A stretch of 64,000 nucleotides of DNA from Salvia splendens (lineage: Eukaryota; Streptophyta; Magnoliopsida; Lamiales; Lamiaceae), in NCBI RefSeq assembly GCF_004379255.2, contig NC_056049.1, forward strand, positions 19,762,063 to 19,826,062, in the 5' to 3' direction. A program made the translations under genes and the position numbers. Within the stretch, counting starts at the first letter, position 1; each line of letters opens with the position of its first letter. Below, one piece after another: positions 12,631-23,890 of the stretch. Under the pieces are notes generated by a model. It ran no database searches, was not told where the DNA came from, and saw nothing but the letters and a program-made list of their open reading frames with translations.

Positions 12631-15600
12631 TTGAACCTGGTCGAGAAGAACTTCGATGAGGATGACTTGGCGGTCGTGGTCTCTGAAGTGAACCATGTAG
12701 ATAACCCAAAGTCTTGGTTTATCGACACTGGAGCGACTGTACATGTCTGCTCAGATCGAAATCAGTTTTCAACATACAAACAAGTCGAAGGGAAAAAGCT
12801 TCACATGGGCAACCAAAACTCATCTTAAGCTATCGGCTTGGGAGAAGTGAAGCTCAAGATGACGTCTGGTCATGAGCTGAAACTGAAGGATGTGTTACAT
12901 GTCCCAGACATCCGGAAGAACCTAGTTTTGGGTAGCCTACTTGTTAGTCATGGTTTCAAGTTAGTTTTTATGTCTGACAAGTTTGTATTGACTAAGTTTG
13001 GTACTTTCCTTGGAAAAGGTTATCTTTCCAATGGTCTGTTCAAACTAAATGTAACGGTTGTGCGCCGCACTCCAAAATTATCAAGTAATGAAAATGATGC
13101 ATCTTCTTCTTACTTGCTTGAGTGCTCCGATTTGTGGCATTGTAGATTGGGACATGTAAATATAAATGCTATAAAAAGATTAGTGAATCTCGATTTACAA
13201 AAGTCAACAAATTCAACTCACGTGAAAGATGTGAGGTATGTGTTGAAGCTAAAATGACTAAGCTGTCGTTTCACTCGGTAGAACGGAGCACGAAACCTCT
13301 AGAGTTGATCCATACTGATGTATGCAATTTGAAAGTTGTGCAAACTAGAGGTGGTAAAAAATATTTTATCACAATTATTGATGATTGCACAAGGTATTGT
13401 TACCTTTATCTGTTAAAGATATTGAGTGCATATCCAATAAAGATACAATCAACAGTTTTGGGGCCAATTGCAACTTGTTTTGGAAGAGGCACTTCCACCT
13501 TCGCTAAACATCCCCAGACTTTGAGGTATGAATACGATGGTTTCTTTCCTTTCCACAACTCGTAAGGAGTCACACCCCTACCTTTAAGTGGAATTTTATT
13601 CAAGATATAATTTGTTGTTAACACAGCATCCCCCCACATGTTCTGGGGCAACCCTGAATTAATCAAAAGAGCATTCATCATCTCTTTCAATGTTCGATTT
13701 TTGCGTTCAGCAACGCTATTTGACTGGGGAGAATAAGGAGCCGTAGTTTGGTGAATTATACCACTCGCATGACATAATTCTGCAAACGGGGCTACATATT
13801 CGCCACCTCTATCACTTCGAACACACTTAATTTGACAACTAAGTTGATTTTTCGGCTTCAACTTAGTTGTCAAATTAAGTGAGTTCGAAGTGATAGAGGT
13901 GGCGAATATGTAGCCCCGTTTGCAGAATTATGTCATGCGAGTGGTATAATTCACCAAACTACGGCTCCTTATTCTCCCCAGTCAAATAGCGTTGCTGAAC
14001 GCAAAAATCGAACATTGAAAGAGATGATGAATGCTCTTTTGATTAATTCAGGGTTACCTCAGAACATGTGGGGGGATGCTGTGTTAACAGAAAATTATAT
14101 CTTGAATAAAATTCCACTTAAAGGTAGGGATGTGACTCCTTACGAGTTGTGGAAATGAAAGAAACCATCGTATTTGTACCTCAAAGTCTGGGGATGTTTA
14201 GCGAAGGTGGAAGTGCCTCTTCCAAAACAAGTTGCAATTGGCCCCAAAACTGTCGATTGTATCTTTATTGGATATGCACTCAATAACTACGTCTATCGTT
14301 TCTTGGTCCATAAGTCAGTTGTGCCTGACATAGTTGAAGGAACGACCATGGAATCAAGGAATGCTATATTCTTTGAGAATGTTTATCCTTGTAAGAAGCA
14401 AGAGGACCGTTCTAGTGAAAGAATGGTGGATGAAGCTACTAGTTCTCATTCTCTGGAAATGACGAAGCCAAGTACTGAGAATGAAGAACCAAGACGTAGC
14501 AAAAGAGCCAGAGTTGCAAAGACCTTTGGCCACGACTTTATTACTTTCATGTTGGATGATGAACCAAAGTCACTAGCAGAAGCTCTGTCTGGCCATGATG
14601 CACCATTCTGGCTAGAAGCGATCAATAGTGAAATTGAATCAATCATGAGAAATAACACATGGGTGTTAGTGGACTTGCCAGAAGGTTGTAAGCCTTTAGG
14701 GTGCAAGTGGATCCTGAGAAGGAAATATAAAGCTGATGTTACTATTGATAAGTACAAAGCTCGCTTAGTCGTGAAAGGCTTTAAGCAGAAAGAATGATAT
14801 GACTTCTTTGATACTTATTCGCCGGTTACGAGAATCACTTCTATTCGGATGCTTCTTGCGATTGCTTCATTGCACAATCTTGAGATTCATCAAATGGATG
14901 TGAAAACTGCATTTCTGAACGGTGAATTGGAAGAAGAGATATATATGGAGCAACCTGAAGGGTTTGTTGTACTTGGCCAAGAAATGAAGGTATGCAAACT
15001 AGTGAGGTCTCTATATGGATTAGAGCAAGCGCCATTGCAATGGCACTTGAAGTTTGACAAAGTGATGTGGTCAAATGGATTTACTATCAACGAGTGTGAT
15101 AAGTGTGTTTACATTAAAAACACAGATAATGGGTTTGTTATTGTGTGTCTTTATGTAGACGATATGTTGATTATGAGAAGTAATAATCGCATTATCAATG
15201 AAATGAAAAATCTGTTGAAATGAAATTTCGACATGAAATATATGAGTCTAGCTGATGTGATTCTTGGAATCAAGATTGTAAGAGATCACGAGGCAATTAC
15301 TTTGACACAATCTCACTACGTTGAGAAAGTGCTCAAGAAGTTCCGCTCATTTGATGGTGAGCCAGCTAAGACTCCATTGGACCCAAATGTGCATTTGAGC
15401 GTGCACACGGGTGAGCCTATTGTTCAAGAAGAATATGCAATGATCATAGGGAGTATGATGTTTATCACAAACTGCACCCGACCTGATCTTGCATGTCCAG
15501 TGAACAAGTTGAGCCGATTTACGAGCAATCCAAGTAACGAACATTGGAAAGCTCTTCGTAGAGTTTTGAGATACTTAAAGTATACTCTCAACTTTGGGCT

Positions 15601-16109
15601 GCATTACACCAGATATCCCCAAGTACTCGAAGGGTATTCGTGACGCAAATTGGATTTCTGATTCGAAAGACTCGTTTTCAACAAGTGGGTATGTGTTCAC
15701 TGTGGGGGGTGGTGTTGTTTCGTGGATGTCAACGAAACAAACCTGTATAGCTCGATCCACCATGGAATCTGAATTTATCACTTTAGATAAAGCAGGGGAA
15801 GAAGCCGAGTGGCTTAGAAACTTCCTAGAAGACATCCCATATTGGAAGAAGCCAGTGCCCACAGTAGTGATACACTGTGATAGCCAAGCGGCTATAGGGA
15901 GAGCACATAATAGTTTGTATAACGGAAAGTCTCGATATATACATCGAAGGCACAATACCGTGAGGCAATTGATCACGAGTGGTGTTATCTCAATTGATTA
16001 TGTAAAGTCAAAAGATAACTTAGCGGATCCATTAACCAAAGGGTTATGTCGTGATCAAATGCTTAAGCTGCTAGAAGGAATGGGGTTGAAAACCACATCT
16101 AAAAGATGA
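12631..16109 (+). pseudogene. copia pol: protease, integrase, reverse transcriptase, RNase H, broken
   Basis: Segments appear in copia order. Protease has FIDTGATVHVCSD near 12720. The pre-integrase zinc region has [10 protein letters not shown] near 13135, and the integrase core starts with FITIIDDCTRYCYLYLL up to about 13415. The integrase is then interrupted by the inverted duplication 13421-14284 and resumes in frame after it. Reverse transcriptase has QMDVKTAFLNGELEEEIYM near 14895 and the YVDD catalytic box near 15152. RNase H ends with the usual ADPLTKGL near 16022. Stops or shifts occur near 12826, 13257, 13880, 14156, 14797, 15223 and 15641. No full polyprotein is possible. Confidence 0.88.
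13421..14284. repeat. large palindrome inside the integrase region
   Basis: Bases 13421-13847 are the reverse complement of 13858-14284, leaving a 10-bp spacer (13848-13857). The symmetry axis stays at 13852.5 from the outermost to the innermost pairs I checked, so the two 427-bp arms carry no net indel. Only scattered substitutions are visible. The right arm is collinear with pol. The left arm is an inverted copy that replaces the piece of integrase normally found between the DDCTRY block and the RSDRGGEYV block. The left arm still reads open on the minus strand, whereas the right arm has two nonsense codons. Confidence 0.92.
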
Positions 16110-16708
16110 CTATAGTGGTAACCCGACCATACGATTGGAGATCCCATGAGCTTGGTTCAATGGGAAAACGAAGCTATATGGATCTAGTCGTAACACTCAG
16201 AAGATCTTAGTCTTCGCCCATTCCTTAGAAAGCATTGAGTGTTGTAACCTGCACGTGGTAAGAGGTTAAGTCTTTGACTTTTAATGATTCTTGGAAACCT
16301 CTAGGAGGTAGAGTATAGCAGGATACTAGAAAAAGAATCACCTATGTAAGTGAGAAGTGAGGGCCGCTTCAAAATATGTAAAATCACTTATGAATCCAAA
16401 GTGGTGTTCCATGGCCAGAAAAGGACACAAACGTGAGAAGTGACGAGTTTGTAAATAATATTGTGTCAATACTATTGTCTCGGTATGCACCAAGGAGGAA
16501 TGGTTCAAGGCATCACGTCCACCAGGCCGCCGGTATGCCCGATCGTATTGACTATGGAAGGTTCAAAGCCCCAAGCTACCATTTCAAATGCAATATTATT
16601 TCTTGAGAATTGAGGCTAGCATCTACATACATGCATATGCATTCTTCCGATGGAAGTGTGACTAAGATGTTGGTTTGAGCTTGTGAAGCTCTAACCAATG
16701 TGGGGGAT

Positions 16709-17187
16709 TGTTGGAATTATCAATTGATAACCACTTAGTTATCAATTTGATTAAGTTAGAAGTGGAGTTATCAATTTGATAACCACTTAGTTATCAATTT
16801 GATAACAACCTCTTAAGTAGTCAAATAAAAAATGATCACCTTTTGTGGAAGCAAAGTTCAAGATGATTATCACTTCATCCTTTCCTAAGCCTATATATAT
16901 GTGTGGAGGTTGAAGGAGAAATTATAACAACTTCAACATCACAACATCACCATTTCCTCTCTAAACTAGTTCTCTCATTTAGCCATTTAGGAGCATAGTC
17001 TCCTCAATTCTCGAAACTCCGAAAGTTCGCTGGTGCCTAGTGAGTTTGAGGTGCTTCTACTCACTAGGACGAAGTCGTTTTATCTTTGGGGACACTACGC
17101 CAATCTGTGAGCACTAGCCGGGGCGCAATTTATTTGCGGAAAGATGGTTTTCCTCGACTCGACTTATAGTTAGTACAGTAATTTTCT
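16709..17187 (+). repeat. forward 3' LTR of the copia element, truncated
   Basis: It starts TGTTGGAATTATC directly after a purine-rich tract and follows the 5' LTR through GTACAGTAATTTTCT. It then stops, lacking about 120 bp of the LTR 3' part. Three bases (GAC) separate it from the inverted LTR. Relative to the other copies it also lacks a short AAGCTTCTTAAGG segment. Confidence 0.85.
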
Positions 17188-17190
17188 GAC

Positions 17191-17786
17191 TGTTGGGTAA
17201 AAATTGGGAAAATTCCCGAGCCGTTTACAGGCAGTACTCTAACTATTACAATCGAAGAGCAATACAAATACAAGTGAAATGGAAATTACAACGAAAATAG
17301 AAAATTATTGTACTAACTATAAGTCGAGTCGAGGAAAGCCCTCTTTCCGCAAGACAAATTACGCCTCGGCTAGTGCTCACGGATTGTCGTAGTGTCCCCA
17401 AAGATAAAACGACTTCGTCGTAGTGAGTAGAAGCACCTCAAACTCACTAAGCACCGACAAACTTTCGGAGTTTCGAGAATTGAGGAGACTATGCTCCTAA
17501 ATGGCTAAATGAGAGAACTAGTTTAGAGAGGAAATGGAGATGTTGTGATGTTGAAGTTATTATAATTTCTCCTTCAACCTCCACACATATATATAAGCTT
17601 ATGAAAGGATGAAGTGATAGTCATCTTGAACTTTGCTTCCACAGAAGGTGATCATTTTTTATTTTACAACTTAAGAGGTAGTTATCAAATTGATAACTAA
17701 GTGGTTATCAAATTGATAACTCCTTAAGAAGCTTCTAACTTAATCAAATTGATAACTAAGTGGTTTTCAAATTGATAATTCCAACA
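17191..17786 (-). repeat. inverted full-length LTR at the 3' end of the copia element
   Basis: Read on the minus strand, it starts TGTTGGAATTATC at 17786 and ends TTTACCCAACA at 17191, so it is a complete LTR in opposite orientation. Together with 16709-17187 it forms a long inverted repeat with a loop of roughly 120 bp. Its outer edge abuts ATTAG, the same 5 bp that precede the 5' LTR. Its inner edge abuts CTGAC, which does not match, so it does not look like an independent solo-LTR insertion. Confidence 0.87.
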
Positions 17787-18053
17787 ATTAGTACAAAGCA
17801 ATTATTTTAAATTTAAATTGTGAGTATGGACGTTGCTAATTATGTGCTTATTCATTGGCCATTTCACCTCATGATTATGGTTTGAGGAGTCTACTGTTCT
17901 TGTTGGGGCGTTATCAAAGCAGTGGTAATTGAAATTTTCACGTCATTGTCCAAGCTCCCTGTCACGATCACGTGCGTAAGCTCGAATCTCCTCGGAATTT
18001 GATGACTCAAGGTCTCGGGAGTTTGAACTCTCACTGAACAGCTTGCGTGGTAG

Positions 18054-18665
18054 TAGGGATGTCAATCGGGTCAACCCATTCAGGTTGTCGGGCCATTAAG
18101 GAAGGGCTAATCGGGTTATGATTTTTTTAGGTTATGAAAGTTCAACCCTAACCCTGACCCTAACCCTAACCCTAACCCTAACTCTAACCCTAACCCTTCA
18201 GGTTTCGGGCTTACCAATCAGGTTATTCGGGTCAATGCGTATTTTTGGTTTTTTTACTATTTTCAAAAAAATAATACATATTTTAAATTTTTTTAATTAT
18301 ATACATATTTTTAATTAGTATTGGAACACTGATATATGTATTTTTAATTTTCTTTAATATTTTTTAAAAAAATTAAGTTTTTCAAATTAAAATAACTTAT
18401 TCATTACCTATTTACATAATTATTTACAAATATCTATCAACAGTATGTTTATGTTTATATATTTAAAACATAAATCAACACTTTATTTCAAAATTCAAAC
18501 ATAAATCAATTCTTAGAAAATAGCCCGGGTCAGCCTGCCTAACCCGACCGGGTCAACCCGAATAGCCCGATTTCAAATTCGGGCTGCGAAATTGCAACCC
18601 TAACCTTGTATTTTATCAGGTTGTTCGGGCCGGCCCGCGGGTTGCGGGTTACATTGACATCCCTA
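18054..18665. mobile_element. hAT-type non-autonomous element
   Basis: The ends are TAGGGATGTCAAT and its inverse ATTGACATCCCTA. A perfect 8-bp duplication, CGTGGTAG (18046-18053 and 18666-18673), flanks them, as expected for hAT transposons. The sub-terminal parts are rich in GGGTCAACCCG/CGGGCC words. The centre is AT-rich and has no transposase. A telomere-like CCCTAA array lies inside. Confidence 0.87.
18152..18198. repeat. short telomere-like CCCTAA array
   Basis: About eight tandem copies of CCCTAA occur here, with one CCCTGA and one TCTAAC variant. The usual plant telomere unit has an extra A (CCCTAAA). This array has the 6-bp form and lies wholly within the hAT-type element, so it is probably local expansion of GGGTT/AACCC-rich element sequence and not an old chromosome end. 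Confidence 0.75.
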
Positions 18666-18896
18666 CGTGGTAGTAGCTGGCTCTCATGCTTATGTCAACT
18701 TACATGCTCTTCACCTTGGCCCTCATCAACATCTGAATTGAGATCAATGGTGTTGTCCGAGAGCACAATAGTTTCTATATCGTTCTAATTCACCACTAAA
18801 CAGCATCTGGAGCAGCTTGAACTTTGGTTCTCCATTGTTTGTATATGCTTCAACAAATGCATTTTTCTAATCACAAGAAGCTCCAAAATTTTATTA

Positions 18897-19247
18897 TTAC
18901 ATAAAGCATATTATCAATACATCATAACAAAAAATCGAAATAAAAATAACCTTAAGGATGATCGTCCACATCTTTTCAGATGCAAAAATGTTGTTAGACG
19001 AGGGCTCGAATCGTGTATTCGGATGCTCGACTAATGATTCGAAGGTTTGGTAGCGACGCTCCAGGAATTGCAACTGGTTATAGACGTTGTCCCTATTAAC
19101 ACGAGTGCATGTCTCCTCCTCGATTGTGGCTTCAGCCTTATACAAGAATTCTGGTGGGTTGAACGTACCCTCGAACTTATGCAATTGTTTCTCCTCAGAA
19201 TACTACTAAGAATCAAATTGTCTAGCTCATCCCTCCATATCCCATGA
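18897..19247 (-). pseudogene. Myb/SANT-like companion gene remnant of a Harbinger element
   Basis: On the minus strand an open stretch contains FNPPEFLYKAEATIEEE and LQFLERRYQTFESLVEH. This resembles the Myb/SANT-like DNA-binding proteins that PIF/Harbinger elements encode beside their transposase. It lies just downstream of a transposase relic on the same strand. The N-terminal part is degenerate and there is no convincing start codon. The family call is by resemblance only. Confidence 0.5.
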
Positions 19248-19412
19248 TAAAGATATTGTTTCTTGAGATTTGGGCTTTCGAAGCCATTTTTTATTTACGG
19301 TTTGAAGCAATGATACTCATTTGTATAAAGCTACACAAGTGACTAGAAAATAATATTCAATCCGGAGATAATTGCATTATTTGATTATTACGTTTTTTTG
19401 GTCTTCAAGCAA

Positions 19413-20851
19413 TCATGAAGTAATAACACATAATAAGCTCTTCTTTGAATAAAGCTGCATGCAGGCTTCAACACTCATCCTAGGTTCCCAAATGTCAGCT
19501 GCCATTTGATCCCGTCTATTATTCCAATCAATTGTTGGATCAATAAATTCTACATATTCATTATCATCTTTCTCTGCAAAAATTTCATTATCAACTAATT
19601 GTTCAATTGGATCAACTGTCATCTCCACTTTATGTAATTATGTAACGGAAAACAAACCATTATCAATATAATTTGTGTTTCAATTGGATAGTAAGATACT
19701 CTACGTAGAATACCGCAACGCATCTTAAGAAAAATGAAAGCCGGTCCAATTATGTTCCTTGCACTTGTATGTCACGTATTGAACATTTCACGAGGATTCT
19801 TAGGCCTCTCAGTGCCCGAATCCCATTCCTGCAGATGATATCGAACTCCTTTGTAGGGTTTCAAAAAACATTCACTATTTGCATACCCGTTGTCACACAA
19901 ATAACAATTACCTACAGTGCATAATCCATTGTTGTTATGATTTACGCTGCACGAATTTATAGATAAACATTCTACAATAGACTATTAGCCTAGACGATAG
20001 GCACATGGATTACCTTTGGGGACTTTGATATCAAATGGACGAGAAACTGCATCTCGTAGGATACGTGCATCACCTACGGACCCCTCCCAACCCGGTAAAA
20101 CATACGCAAAACGCATGTCCCATGTGCACACAACCAAGGTATTTGTGGCTATTTGCCCTTTCCAAGTTCGATATCTTGGCTTGTCAGCCAATGGAACTCG
20201 GACATTAATATATGTCCCATCTAACGCATAACCAACCCTATAAGTCTACACATTATATAATTATCAATGAACACTAGACAACAAGCGTCTACGAAAAATC
20301 TATAGTATCTGATTCATGTGAGTAAATCTTAGACATTTTACCTTCAACCACTTCCACCTCAACATTGATGTCAGGTACCGAAGTTGGCTTAGATTTAAAC
20401 ATTGTATCCACCAGTATGATGGCTCGGAGGACAACATGGACACAATATGAAATTGTCTGACTGGACCTCCAAAAATCAAAACTTACCACCCGATTCTTTT
20501 TGTGATGTGATAAAACACATAAGAAAATAGCCACTTGTTCATCTACTTTAACAAATGATCTATCTACTAACCCAACTCCTTCTCTAAGAAGAATAAGTCT
20601 CCCAAAATAATTTTGGTACATGCGCGTAGATAAATTATGCAGTCCCGATCAGTAACACCTATCAATCTAGTAAGATGATTGATATGGGTAGGTATGTGGG
20701 CCATACGTCGAAATAAACGTCGTGTTTGGTTCTTTTTAATCCGCTTAGAACCATTATTAAGTTTCAAGAATTCACAGATAAGGATCATGGTCCGTGTGTG
20801 ATGCTTTTGTAGTATGTCTTCAATAAGCAAGAAGATTTCCTCGTCGGACAA
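19413..20851 (-). pseudogene. PIF/Harbinger transposase relic (ALP1/HARBI1-like)
   Basis: Minus-strand blocks follow the order of a plant HARBI1-like nuclease. They are HINHLTRLIGVTDRDCI, VDEQVAIFLCVLSHHKKNR with SFDFWRSSQT, and the DDE-type core ALDGTYINVRVPLADKPRYR with GWEGSVGDARILRDAVSR. After a possible intron (19980-20011 to about 19914) come NCYLCDNGYANSE and HLQEWDSGTERPKNPRE, and a C-terminal VDPIEQL...IDWNNRRDQM segment follows. Shifts and stops separate the blocks, so no full protein is made. It is a different Harbinger lineage from the three elements further right. I did not find its terminal repeats. Confidence 0.8.
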
Positions 20852-21040
20852 TGAACTTTCATTGATAATTATATTTGATGAGATTCCGCGAACAAATTAC
20901 TATCAACTGTTACAATGCTGTAAACCATTGAAGTTAAAACCAAATTCTAATTACAAAATTTTAAATTTGCATGAATTACATGTTGGCTGTAATTATGAAT
21001 ATTTATTAATCAAGCAAAACATGTCCAAAGCATAAGAAAA

Positions 21041-22143
21041 ATTAAAACTGAAAGTAAATTCTTTATTCAATTGTCGCATATGCAAATAAATACCATCTCC
21101 AAATTGAAAATGAACAAATTAGAATCCTATAAATAGAGAATGATGAGTGTATTTCTCCATAGGTTTAATCATGCGATAGAGTCACAGAAACATGATTAAG
21201 AAAGCAAAGTGACAGAAAAAATTTGTCTGCATAAGAAATGAATGTTGTGGTTCAGTTTCCCCTTCAATTATCCATCGACGGAGAACCAAGCAGGGGCATG
21301 TTTGAGAGGGCAACTAAATCATATTTATGTGTGTTGTTTCAAGGACAAGTATTCAAGTCTCATCATCAACACATAAGTTCAACAGAATCCATCACAATCA
21401 CATAAACCAAGCTCGATAGAGCCCAACTCTAATTGGAGGGATAACATAAAGCAGTAATCAATAAGTATATCATGAGTGGTACAATTAGCACTCCAGATAC
21501 TTAGGTCATGCTTGATGGCACGATGGAATGGAATAAAGAGATAATGGAATAGAGATGCTTGATAAGTGCAAGGAATACAAAGGGTTATTCCTTAACTGAT
21601 TTCATTCATTTGCTTGGTAATTACAAATAACATGCGAATGGAATGAAAAAATTGTGCTTACACGCACAATACACATGTTGTACACAACAACTAAATACAC
21701 ACATTGCGCACACACACAATAAGCACACAAACACACATACATAACTCGTTATATATACACACATTGCATGTGCGTGTGTGTGTTTTGTTTGAAAAAAGAA
21801 TTTAATTATTAAAAATTTAAGTTTTATTATAAAATTGAGATGATATAAATTAGTTATAAAAGATGTGTGCCTTGAAGTGTACTACCAGATATTGGGCTAT
21901 GATGAGTGGTAGTTTTTAAAAAAACATTGTTCACTAATTAATTTTTGTATTTCACTTCTATTTTAGGGGGTCAGAATTCAAATCACATGTTCGTAAATTT
22001 GGTGGATCTAAATTCAAATCTTATTCTATACATAAAGTTCATGACTCCCCAATCCCATTACACAAACTTGCAAGCTAGTACATAGATTTCGTATTCAAAG
22101 AAAATATATATTGCTAATTTCAATAAACAAGACACAGAGAAAT
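21041..22143. other. intergenic, AC/GT-rich microsatellite and truncated MITE end
   Basis: No gene is visible. Around 21508-21545 a GATGGCACGATGGAATGGAAT segment resembles the Tourist-like MITE at 10256, without a matching right end. From about 21656 to 21783 there are imperfect CACA/ACAC runs followed by GTGCGTGTGTGTG, an imperfect inverted microsatellite. The last part probably holds the 3' UTR of the dioxygenase gene. Confidence 0.55.
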
Positions 22144-23890
22144 TCATTTGAGTAGTGTTGGTGATTTAGAGTCTGTTTGGAAGTAGGCGAGTGCAGTATC
22201 AGCATCACAGTTGCTCCGAGTGAAGCACCTGAAAAACTCCCCATAAGTGAACCCTCTATAGACTGCAGGGCTATCTCCGGCTGGCTCAATTACGATCTCG
22301 TTCGACGGAATCAGAAACGTCCCAATCGTCGTCCTCGCCTCCTCCTGATGCGTCATCACTCTATGAATCGGGCTCCGAAATCTCCCATTGCTCATCACCT
22401 TAATCAAACAACTAGTTAATAGCCATTTAAATCACAAAGTATGTTCAGATCCGGGTCTAAGGTTTTAAAAGTAAGATTAAATTTTAAATTTTGATTTATT
22501 TCAATCATGTCATACAAAATGATGTCATCTGACGGTGATGGTCTAACAACGTTGTTTCATGAAAATAAGATAAAGAAAAAAAATACTTATTTTAACGAAA
22601 CAATGTCGATGATCTAATTTTGAAACCTTGAGTTGGAGGCCAGGGACGACGAGGAATGCGGTGGGGTCGGAGGGGACGTCCATCCACTGGTGGTGGCGGA
22701 AGACATGGAGGCCCGGGACGGAGCACTGCTGCAGGATGGTGATGAGGTTGGGATCGGTGTGTTGCGGCATCCCGAGCGTGAGGCTCGGATCAGGGCATGG
22801 AATGTGATGATTCACTGACAGCAGCTGTGTTTTGGTCATCTTCCCCTCCAAGTAATCAGGTTTCAGCCCAAGCCCTTCACATATGGCTTCCAAAATCCTC
22901 ACCATCAACTTCCTCGTCTCAACTGCATATTCCCCAACAACTTGTCTGCAATTTGTAACGTTAGAAATGAACCACTCACCCCCTTTATATAAAGGGGATG
23001 CTTATCAACTTTAATATAGAGGAGCCAGAATCACCATTTTTATCGAGAAATATATGATATGACATGAGCTATATGATCACTTGCTAACTAGTACTCCCTC
23101 CGTCCCATAGAAATAAGCCAGTTAGGGTTGACACGAGTTTTAATGCATAATCGGTAAAGTAAGAGAGAATGTGAAAAAATAGTTGAACTGTGTAGTAGAT
23201 GCTGGGGCCCATAAATAATAAAGTAAAAGAGAAGAGAAAAAAAGTTGTCATAAATGGATATGGACTATTTTCATGGGACGGACGAAAAAGAAAATATGGT
23301 CTATCAAGACATTTGTAGGTCAACAAAATTTAGTTGACATACAAATACATTATTGTTGACATCTTATAACATATGTTCAATAGCAGTTAGCAATTTAAGA
23401 TAGTTAGCAACCTAATAGGATCTTGTGATATGATGCGATACCTATAAGTGGGAGGGTGGTGGGGCCAGAGATGGATGTGGTCATGGACAGGGTGGCAATG
23501 GTGGGTGAGATTATCTCTCCAGTAATGGAAATCCTCAGAGTCGTAGTTCAAGGTGCTTGAGTAGATCCTGCATTTCTTGGCGAGGTCGGTCGAGTACAGG
23601 CTCGCCTTGTGCTCGGCCGGCCCTGAGAAGAATCCCTTCATCACCGCCATCGTCTCCTCCATCAGGCTTGCCGGGATCCCGTGGTTGATGACCTGAAAGA
23701 TGCCGAAGCGTTGGCATGCATCGATGATCCGGTCAATGATGTGTTGTGGATTGGGGTGTTGAAGATCGATGAGAGGGATGTCGTTCATGACTGGGAAAGG
23801 TTGGGAGCCAGGCCTTTGGTGGGCGGGGAATATGTATTTTTCAGGTGTTTTTTCCACAGGGTTGAGCCAGTTTGACATTAGTGTCTCCAT
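22144..23890 (-). CDS. 2-oxoglutarate/Fe(II)-dependent dioxygenase, 340 aa
   Basis: This is a cytosolic non-haem iron oxygenase of the plant DOXC type, which uses 2-oxoglutarate and O2 to hydroxylate or desaturate a small molecule. Three exons join in frame: 23890-23442, 22945-22627 and 22398-22144. The N-terminal DIOX_N region has DIPLIDLQHPNP and GIFQVINHGIP. The C-terminal jelly roll has the iron ligands H212 and D214 (MPQHTDPNLITILQQ) and H268 (SPIHRVMTH). R278 and T280 (ARTTIG) take the place of the usual R-x-S 2-oxoglutarate site. The length and two-intron plan fit the family. It resembles DMR6/hyoscyamine 6-dioxygenase-like enzymes, but the substrate cannot be read from sequence. Intron 1 holds a MITE. 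A TATA box lies 81 bp upstream of the ATG. Confidence 0.92.
23095..23290. mobile_element. Stowaway-like MITE in dioxygenase intron 1
   Basis: The left end reads CTCCCTCCGTCCCATAG after TA. The right end is decayed (CATGGGACGGACG), so the exact right edge is uncertain. It sits fully inside intron 1 (22946-23441) and does not touch the splice sites. Confidence 0.7.

Larger units (their letters stand above)
11084..17786 (+). mobile_element. rearranged Ty1/copia LTR retrotransposon
   Basis: This is a 6.7-kb element with gag, protease, integrase, reverse transcriptase and RNase H in copia order, all broken. The 5' LTR is 11084-11689, the forward 3' LTR is cut short at 17187, and a full inverted LTR follows at 17191-17786. 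The 5-bp sequence ATTAG stands directly before the 5' LTR (11079-11083) and directly after the inverted LTR (17787-17791), so the outer boundary behaves like one integration. The sequence after the 5' LTR (GTCGCAAGACAAATTAG) does not match the usual Met-tRNA primer site. A purine tract (TGTGGGGGAT) precedes the forward 3' LTR. The left end lies 178 bp upstream of the MED15 ATG, in the promoter or 5' UTR. Confidence 0.9.

Noticed and set aside
13406..13873. Minus-strand integrase ORF as a separate gene or second element
   Set aside because: It is the inverted arm of the palindrome and has no flanking sequence of its own.
18152..18198. Chromosome end or ancient telomere fusion
   Set aside because: The array is short, of the 6-bp form, and fully inside a hAT-type element with a clean 8-bp target duplication.
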